Below are positions 1 through 4,543 of a DNA stretch of 5,366 nucleotides, one piece after another. The translations under genes and the position numbers were made by a program. The stretch is from NCBI GenBank assembly GCA_964614215.1, contig CAZTKP010000175.1, forward strand, positions 1 to 5,366, given 5' to 3'. This DNA is from CAZTKP01 sp964614215. Lineage in GTDB: Bacteria; UBP6; UBA1177. The notes under the pieces were generated by a model. That model made no database searches and was not told where the DNA came from. It saw only the letters and a program-made list of their open reading frames with translations. The stretch's first letter is position 1. Every line of letters begins with the position of its first letter.

Positions 1-19
1 ACTCGAAAAACGCTCGACC

Positions 20-48
20 AATATATGGATTACCCTACTCCATGTCAA
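20..48 (-). promoter_or_regulatory. Strong sigma70-type promoter reading out of the left edge
   Basis: On the minus strand there is a perfect -35 hexamer TTGACA (48 to 43), a 17-bp spacer, and a -10 hexamer TATATT (25 to 20), five of six matches to TATAAT. Upstream of the -35 (about 49-77) the minus strand has A-tracts of five and eight, resembling an UP element. Transcription would start near base 13 and run left out of the window, so the gene it serves is not visible. The bases just after the -10 are GC-richer than the surroundings. The match is seen directly; activity is inferred. Confidence 0.6.
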
Positions 49-80
49 TCTTTTTATGATTTTTTTTAAACAATTTTAAC

Positions 81-213
81 AACATCTTGATTTAACTAAA
101 CTTTCAGCACAAACATTCACCAGAAAAAGCCGTTTTTTTTAGAATTTTAAAACGATCAAAAAACTCATACATAAGTCTTCGTGTCAAGATATCCCTAGTT
201 GTTTCAAGATGTT
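81..213. repeat. Three copies of TCAAGAT in non-coding DNA (two direct, one inverted)
   Basis: TCAAGAT occurs at 184-190 and 204-210 on the plus strand, exactly 20 bp apart, within the longer shared pattern GTnTCAAGATnT. A third copy lies at 84-90 in inverted orientation. The ten bases AACATCTTGA at 81-90 are the exact reverse complement of TCAAGATGTT at 204-213. The two-helical-turn spacing of the direct copies would put them on the same face of the helix, as tandem protein-binding sites often are. The copies lie upstream of the leftward promoter at 20-48. A regulator site is only an inference. Confidence 0.35.
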
Positions 214-271
214 ATATGATATTCTCTATTTTCGACTGGAGGTTAGACAGTCTCATTTTTTTGAACAAAGA

Positions 272-2578
272 TCATGTCTTTTTTTCGACAAAATCAAAGT
301 TAAACTGACCTGGAACCATTGAATAGACAACTTCTTCTTCTGAGTTTTCTCTACCATAAAAACACTCCAGTGCAGGTCCCTCAACAAGTTTTCCTACAAG
401 TCTTTTTACAGCTCTCGCCCCCATCTGCCTGTCCTTTAATGACATTTTCTCAAGCACAAAATGACAAGCCTCGTCAACATCGTCGACAACAATTGAAAAC
501 CCTTCGCTCAGGCCTATTCTTCCAACAACCTCATTAAGGTACATTTTCACTATCAGAAGAAATTCATCATCGGAGAACGGTCTGAAAAGAACGACTTCAT
601 CCATTCTGTTCAGAAGCTCTGGAGAAAGAAAATGTTCAATTTTATCAAGTATTTCCCGACCTCTTATCTCGTTTGACACAGCATCTCCGAAACCTACTTT
701 CCCGGAAGAGAACAGGTCCGCCCCCAGATTGCTTGTCATAATAACAATGGATTCGCTCATATCCGCAGAAAATCCTCTAGTGTCACTTATGCGTCCCTCT
801 TCAAGCATCTGAAGGAACAGAGATAGAACTTTAGGATGGGCTTTTTCTATTTCATCAAGCAGGAGCAGCTGGTAGGGCTCCCGCCTAAAAGACTCTGTCA
901 ATCGCCCGCCATCTTCAAAGCCTGAATATCCCGGAGGAGCTCCTATTAATTTGGAAACAGAATGGGATTCCTGGAACTCGCTCATATCAAAAACGACCAT
1001 TCTGTCCTCTCCTCCAAAAAGAAAAGACGCCAGCTTTTTTGCCATCTCTGTTTTCCCTGTACCAGTCGGTCCAGCAAAAAGCATTGAGGCAAGAGGTTTG
1101 TTTCCCTGACGGTTGCCGAATCTTCTGGCAAGAAGTCTGACTATCATTTCTTTAGCCCTTTCCTGGCCTATGATCGACCTGTCAAGAACCACGGGCAGCG
1201 CATTAATTATTCTTGAAGTATCGACAAGAAGACTTTCAACGGGAATTCCTGTCGTATCACTTACCATGGCTATCAGGTCTTCAACTGTCGCCTCTTCACG
1301 TTTTTCCCGTTTGAGAACACTTCCCAGAGTATCAAGAAGGGAAAGCACCTTGTCAGGCTGACTTTTTCCCGAAATATATCGGCTACTTAAAGAAATCGCA
1401 TTTCTGACCAGCTCTCCTTCATTAAGAGCTACTCCATGGTATGAGCTTAAATTGGCCGCAGCACTTTCCACGATCTTAAGAAGCTGTTCTCCTCTAGGCT
1501 CTTCGACTTTAACAATAGAAAATCTTCTTTCCAGCGCTGTGTCTTTTGCAATGAACTTATTATATTCAGAAGTTGTTGTCGCCCCGATCAGAGGAAATGC
1601 CCCTCTGGCAAGTGCGGGCTTAAGTATGTTGCCTACCACTTCGTTTCCGGAGGTAAAAAGTGTGTGTATTTCATCAATAAAGATAATAAACTTCTCTCTG
1701 TTCAACTCGACATACTCTATAAGCTCTCCCAGTCTTTTTTCCAGACTTCCCCTGTATTCTGTGCCGCCGATAATTGATGACAGATTAAGTTCCCAGATGA
1801 TCTTTCCGGGAAGAAGTCCTTCTTTCTGTTTTGTTGCCACCGCTTCAACGAGTGCAGTCTTTCCACTTCCGGCAGGACCTATGATCATTGGGTTGTTGTT
1901 CTTTTTTCTTCCCAGAATGTCAACTATGAGCTCTATTTCCCTGCTTCTGCCGAAAATAGGGTCTATCCCTCCATTTTCAGCCAGAGCTGTAAGATTTCTA
2001 CCGAACTTCTCAAGATAATTCTGATCCTTATCCTCAGCATCTTCCTTTTCCGACTTTTTTCTTTCCTTTACTTTGATAGTATCCGGAGAGACCTTTCCCA
2101 CCTTTGTAGACTCCTGTTTCATTTCCTGAGCTCTGTCCTTAACCTTTTTTGTCGGCTCATCAAGAAGTTTCATTGCAGAAAGACGAATATCCGTCAGTAT
2201 ACCCATCTTCTGGAGTATCCTGTAGGCAATAGAATTTCTAGTCGACGTGACTGCTGCCAGAAAATGAAGCGTAGATATTTTCTGACCTTTGTTCATAACA
2301 TGTTTCTTTGCAGCAGTTTCAATTGAGGTAATAGTGTCCACAGGCTCTTTTAATGAACTGCCCGCCATCCGGGACATCTTAACCATGGCATTGTAGGCTT
2401 CAGCCACGTCACGATAGGAAACCCCGGACTGCTCAAACACAACAGCCGCTTCTGAAGGTGTTGAGAAATACGCAAGAAGATAATGAAAACTTGTAAGCTT
2501 TCTGCTTTTCATTCTTTCAGCATAATCGAGAGCATCACCGTAAAGAGAAACAAGAGAGTCGTCACAGTCCTTGTGCAA
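272..2578 (-). CDS. clpA: ClpA-like ATP-dependent unfoldase, ClpP protease partner
   Basis: This is a two-ring HSP100/Clp AAA+ unfoldase, expected to thread proteins into the ClpP peptidase in the cytoplasm. Numbering is for the 768-residue form. Residues 1-142 form a divergent Clp_N domain with two helical repeats. A charged, lysine- and glutamate-rich linker spans about 142-188. D1 has Walker A GPAGSGKT (234-241), pore loop EYRG (274-277), Walker B ending in DE (302-303) and Arg fingers R351/R352. D2 has Walker A GPTGTGKT (503-510), pore loop GYSG (550-553), Walker B ending in DE (575-576) and sensor-2 Arg 722 in GARAVKR. The Walker A sites are only 269 residues apart, so there is no middle domain. 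That excludes ClpB, ClpC and ClpV and fits ClpA (E. coli ClpA is 758 residues). The loop VGF (628-630) sits where ClpP-binding tripeptides occur; it is the form known in ClpC, whereas E. coli ClpA has IGL. The start is set at TTG 2578 because GGAGG lies 5 bases upstream; an upstream TTG at 2590 (772 residues) is the alternative. No clpS or clpP lies in the window. Confidence 0.93.
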   Translation of the reverse strand: MHKDCDDSLVSLYGDALDYAERMKSRKLTSFHYLLAYFSTPSEAAVVFEQSGVSYRDVAEAYNAMVKMSRMAGSSLKEPVDTITSIETAAKKHVMNKGQKISTLHFLAAVTSTRNSIAYRILQKMGILTDIRLSAMKLLDEPTKKVKDRAQEMKQESTKVGKVSPDTIKVKERKKSEKEDAEDKDQNYLEKFGRNLTALAENGGIDPIFGRSREIELIVDILGRKKNNNPMIIGPAGSGKTALVEAVATKQKEGLLPGKIIWELNLSSIIGGTEYRGSLEKRLGELIEYVELNREKFIIFIDEIHTLFTSGNEVVGNILKPALARGAFPLIGATTTSEYNKFIAKDTALERRFSIVKVEEPRGEQLLKIVESAAANLSSYHGVALNEGELVRNAISLSSRYISGKSQPDKVLSLLDTLGSVLKREKREEATVEDLIAMVSDTTGIPVESLLVDTSRIINALPVVLDRSIIGQERAKEMIVRLLARRFGNRQGNKPLASMLFAGPTGTGKTEMAKKLASFLFGGEDRMVVFDMSEFQESHSVSKLIGAPPGYSGFEDGGRLTESFRREPYQLLLLDEIEKAHPKVLSLFLQMLEEGRISDTRGFSADMSESIVIMTSNLGADLFSSGKVGFGDAVSNEIRGREILDKIEHFLSPELLNRMDEVVLFRPFSDDEFLLIVKMYLNEVVGRIGLSEGFSIVVDDVDEACHFVLEKMSLKDRQMGARAVKRLVGKLVEGPALECFYGRENSEEEVVYSMVPGQFNFDFVEKKT

Positions 2579-2583
2579 AACAG

Positions 2584-2588
2584 CCTCC
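2584..2588 (-). promoter_or_regulatory. Shine-Dalgarno that selects the clpA start
   Basis: On the minus strand GGAGG occupies 2588 to 2584, followed by five bases and then TTG at 2578. This lies inside the frame that would begin at the upstream TTG (2590), which itself has only a weak GGTGAT in front of it. The spacing argues for initiation at 2578. Both candidate starts are TTG; no ATG is near until the one about 26 codons in, inside the N-domain. Confidence 0.6.
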
Positions 2589-2616
2589 AAATCACCGTAA
2601 AAACTAAAAGCACTCT

Positions 2617-2645
2617 AGTTTAGAACAGTAAAAACGTTTTTGCAA
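2617..2645 (-). promoter_or_regulatory. Candidate promoter for clpA
   Basis: The minus strand carries TTGCAA (2645 to 2640), a 17-bp spacer, and TAAACT (2622 to 2617), each matching four of six consensus positions. Initiation would fall near 2610, giving a leader of about 30 bases before TTG 2578. The spacer includes the 12-bp perfect palindrome AAAAACGTTTTT (2630-2641), which could be an operator or simply A/T-rich sequence. Confidence 0.4.
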
Positions 2646-2652
2646 TTAAATA

Positions 2653-2681
2653 TTGACTTGAAAAAATCTTTCCTATAGCAT
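2653..2681 (+). promoter_or_regulatory. Candidate promoter for the flavin-reductase-like gene
   Basis: TTGACT (2653-2658, five of six consensus) is separated by 17 bp from TAGCAT (2676-2681, four of six). Transcription would start near 2688, about 35 bases before the ATG. A second -10-like hexamer TATTAT at 2688-2693 has no good -35. The -35 box lies only 7 bp from that of the divergent clpA promoter, so the two polymerase sites probably overlap. Confidence 0.45.
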
Positions 2682-2723
2682 CCTTTGTATTATTTCTATG
2701 TGTCACCCACAAAGGAGTAATTT

Positions 2724-3230
2724 ATGTGTAAATTCAGAAAGATAGCTCCAGACGAACTTGAGCTTAATCCTTTTTCCGTACTAAAGAATGACTGGGGACT
2801 TCTGACTTCCGGAAAGTTAGAAGACTTTAACATGATGACCATTGCCTGGGGATATTTCGGTGTAATGTGGAACAAGCCGATCTTCGGCGCTGTCGTCAGA
2901 CCGAACAGGTATACCTTCGAGTATATGGAAAAAAATGACAAGTTTACCGTATCGTTCTTCCCTCAAAATTTTAAGACAGATCTCGAATTTTGCGGAACAA
3001 GATCAGGAAGAGATGTAAATAAAGCATTTGAAACATCTTTTGATCCGATCGAGCAGGATCAGGCCGTGTATTTTTCTCAGGCGGATACTGTACTTATCTG
3101 CAAGAAGCTGTCCTTTCAGGATTTCAAACCTGAAAATTTCATTGATCTTGAGTTATTAAATCATTATCCGGAAAAACAGTTTCATAGGCTTTATCTTGGC
3201 GAAATAACTGAAATACTTAAAAAGAACTAG
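2724..3230 (+). CDS. Flavin-reductase-like FMN-binding protein (DIM6/NTAB-type)
   Basis: A 168-residue soluble protein, typical in length for single-domain flavin reductase-like split-barrel proteins, which bind FMN and either reduce free flavin or act as small flavoproteins or flavoredoxins. The recognisable core is residues 37-80. It contains MMTIAWG (37-43), GVMWNKP (46-52), a V-V-R-P-N-R-Y-T run (57-64) that usually contacts the flavin phosphate, and FTVSFFP (74-80). This is followed by C90-G-T-R-S-G-R-D (90-97), another hallmark of this subgroup. There is no signal peptide or membrane segment, so it is cytoplasmic. The start ATG follows AAAGGAG (2711-2717) by six bases, and a good promoter lies upstream. 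It is divergent from clpA and separated by 83 bp from the lipoprotein gene downstream. The physiological substrate cannot be read from the sequence; other outcomes in this fold include flavoredoxin and pyridoxamine-oxidase-like proteins. Confidence 0.88.
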   Translation: MCKFRKIAPDELELNPFSVLKNDWGLLTSGKLEDFNMMTIAWGYFGVMWNKPIFGAVVRPNRYTFEYMEKNDKFTVSFFPQNFKTDLEFCGTRSGRDVNKAFETSFDPIEQDQAVYFSQADTVLICKKLSFQDFKPENFIDLELLNHYPEKQFHRLYLGEITEILKKN

Positions 3231-3245
3231 CCTCTTATTTCCTTC

Positions 3246-3273
3246 TGGACATTTTTTCATTTCTTAATAACAT
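3246..3273 (+). promoter_or_regulatory. Weak candidate promoter for the lipoprotein-cyclase unit
   Basis: TGGACA (3246-3251, five of six) stands 16 bp from TAACAT (3268-3273, four of six), which would put the start about 34 bases before ATG 3314. The perfect inverted repeat TTAATA-ACA-TATTAA (3264-3278) overlaps the -10. No Rho-independent terminator is visible after the flavin-reductase gene, so read-through from that gene is an equally good source of transcription. Confidence 0.25.
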
Positions 3274-3301
3274 ATTAAATGAACGTTGTGTGAAAAATTC
3301 C

Positions 3302-3308
3302 AGGGAGG
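3302..3308 (+). promoter_or_regulatory. Shine-Dalgarno that selects the lipoprotein start
   Basis: AGGGAGG (3302-3308) lies five bases before ATG 3314. A longer reading from GTG 3290 is open, but this strong site would then lie inside the coding sequence. The longer form would also put charged residues KNSREEK ahead of the signal peptide. The ATG is clearly the better start. Confidence 0.8.
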
Positions 3309-3313
3309 AAAAA

Positions 3314-4543
3314 ATGATAAAAAAAACAACTATGCTACTTTTTCTGTTTTTCCTTATTTCATGTGATGGAGGAATTAAAAGAATGGTTCCTTTAGATTCT
3401 GAAAATTCTAATCCGGATGACAGTACGACTGACATGGACATAGATGACGAAATGGACGATGTGGACACGGGTGATACAGGAAACACAGGTGATACAGGAA
3501 ACACTGGCAACACAGGAAATACCGGGAACACAGGGGATACCGGGGACACTGGCAATACCGGAAATACCGGGGACACAGGAAACACAGGGGACACAGGAAA
3601 CACTGGAAATACCGGGGACACTGGCAACACTGGAAATACCGGGGACACTGGCAACACTGGAAATACCGGGGACACAGGAAACACTGGCAACACCGGAAAC
3701 ACAGGTAACACAGGAAACACAGGAAATACAGGTAACACAGGTAACACAGGTAACACAGGAAACACAGGTAACACAGGTGATACAGGTGATACAGGCAATA
3801 CCGGTAACACTGGAGACACTGGTCCTGAATACACATGTGAAGAGATAGCTGAATGTGCAAGTGCCTGCGGCAATGACGCAACCTGTCAGTACAACTGTTA
3901 TGATTCCGGAAGCACTCAGGGAAAAGCCGATTTTGACGCTCTCTATGTCTGTATGGAGAACAACGGTTGTATTTCTCTTCCAGATGACCAGCGAATAATA
4001 TGTGCCGCAACCCACTGCCCCACAGAAGCACAAGAATGCGGAATAGAAGGTCTTCCACCGGAACCTGTAACAGATTACCTTGCATCAAGTGCAGGTGACA
4101 GCAGTGAAAAAGGTGATGTTTTCAAAGGCAATATTATTGCTTGTGACCATGATGCAACTATAAACGAGTTCACCATGTATATTGATCCTAAATATGACTG
4201 GGGTGGAGATACAACCATAACTTTTGCTATTTTCGAACAGACAGCTTCCGGATGGACCAATATTTTTGATACGTCCTACTCTTTCGACAATGCTTATAAG
4301 GATGCAGAACACTACTCTACAGGCGACATCTCTGTTGATATAAGTGCCGGAAAGACTTACATGTTCGGAGCCATGTGGAATTACGATTGCAGATATTATT
4401 ACGAAAACTCTGCCGGAGATCCTCTTAACTTTGGAGATCAGATTGTTGCTGCCGGGAAAGAAAACCTTTCAGGACTTCCATCAGATTTTGATCAATACGA
4501 CGGATATACTTTCAGAATGAATATTACATCAACTCTTAAATAG
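3314..4543 (+). CDS. Exported lipoprotein with 40 Asx-Thr-Gly repeats and a Cys-rich module
   Basis: A 409-residue protein of unknown function. Residues 1-16 (two lysines, then a Leu/Phe-rich core) form a type II signal peptide ending in lipobox LISC, with lipidated Cys17. Residues 18-50 are an acidic spacer. Residues 51-170 are 40 uninterrupted triplets, 13 DTG and 27 NTG, with Gly every third position and no proline. Residues 175-242 hold ten cysteines (175, 181, 185, 191, 195, 213, 219, 230, 235, 242), enough for five disulfides and a sign of life outside the cytoplasm. Residues 253-409 alternate short hydrophobic and aromatic segments as in a beta-sandwich and contain two more cysteines (277, 359). 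I recall similar Cys modules after such tracts in deltaproteobacterial/myxobacterial lipoproteins, without a known role. Asp follows the lipidated Cys, which in E. coli favours inner-membrane retention; that rule may not hold here. The stop codon overlaps the next gene. A stalk that projects a C-terminal binding domain is an inference. Confidence 0.9.
   Translation: MIKKTTMLLFLFFLISCDGGIKRMVPLDSENSNPDDSTTDMDIDDEMDDVDTGDTGNTGDTGNTGNTGNTGNTGDTGDTGNTGNTGDTGNTGDTGNTGNTGDTGNTGNTGDTGNTGNTGDTGNTGNTGNTGNTGNTGNTGNTGNTGNTGNTGNTGDTGDTGNTGNTGDTGPEYTCEEIAECASACGNDATCQYNCYDSGSTQGKADFDALYVCMENNGCISLPDDQRIICAATHCPTEAQECGIEGLPPEPVTDYLASSAGDSSEKGDVFKGNIIACDHDATINEFTMYIDPKYDWGGDTTITFAIFEQTASGWTNIFDTSYSFDNAYKDAEHYSTGDISVDISAGKTYMFGAMWNYDCRYYYENSAGDPLNFGDQIVAAGKENLSGLPSDFDQYDGYTFRMNITSTLK
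3464..3823 (+). repeat. 9-bp coding minisatellite, 40 units
   Basis: Forty consecutive 9-bp units of the form RAY-ACN-GGN lie in frame in the lipoprotein gene. The left part has a higher-order 27-bp period (NTG-NTG-DTG) that is exact over 3599-3675, about 2.85 copies. The right part (3698-3778) is nine units of AAYACAGGW with a different codon choice. Because the unit is a multiple of three, gain or loss of units changes length but not frame. Confidence 0.95.

Larger units (their letters stand above)
1..271. other. AT-rich intergenic region downstream of the Clp gene
   Basis: No open reading frame with a credible start and ribosome-binding site was found on either strand. The region contains the leftward promoter at 20-48, the TCAAGAT repeats, and several A/T tracts. 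No convincing Rho-independent terminator for the minus-strand Clp gene is present. The GACTG/CAGTC pair (234-238 and 248-252) has only a 5-bp stem, and the T-run follows it on the plus strand, so it would not end Clp transcription. The Clp gene therefore either ends by another mechanism or reads toward the left edge. Confidence 0.6.

Noticed and set aside
124..140. A5-GCCG-T8 as a terminator hairpin
   Set aside because: The stem would be A-T pairs only and would use up the T-run; it is not a credible Rho-independent terminator on either strand.
234..262. Hairpin GACTG/CAGTC followed by seven T as a terminator
   Set aside because: The stem is only 5 bp with a 9-base loop, and the T-run is on the plus strand, where no gene ends; it cannot terminate the minus-strand clpA.
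1452..2018. Plus-strand open frame of 188 codons opposite clpA
   Set aside because: It lies entirely antisense to conserved Clp AAA+ coding sequence and has no domain of its own.
2696..2941. Minus-strand open frame covering the start of the flavin-reductase gene
   Set aside because: It is antisense to a conserved flavin-binding core and covers the promoter-proximal region of the real gene.
3290..3313. GTG at 3290 as the lipoprotein start
   Set aside because: It would put the strong AGGGAGG site inside the gene and add a charged leader before the signal peptide; ATG 3314 fits both signals.
3464..3823. CRISPR-like direct repeats
   Set aside because: Units are contiguous with no spacers, have a 9-bp period and stay in frame within a coding region.
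3444..3848. Plus-strand alternative frame over the repeat
   Set aside because: It is a shadow in another frame of the lipoprotein gene, made only of repeat-derived triplets, with no upstream Shine-Dalgarno.
3235..3873. Long minus-strand reading frame encoding Pro-Val-rich repeats
   Set aside because: The 9-bp repeat lacks stop codons in every frame, so long open frames appear on both strands. This one is antisense to a well-supported lipoprotein with signal peptide and ribosome-binding site.
3392..4088. Two further minus-strand frames (3392-4033 and 3408-4088) with Cys/Val-rich or Cys/Leu/Tyr-rich repeats
   Set aside because: They are repeat-driven shadows of the same tract, with low-complexity composition and no recognisable domain.
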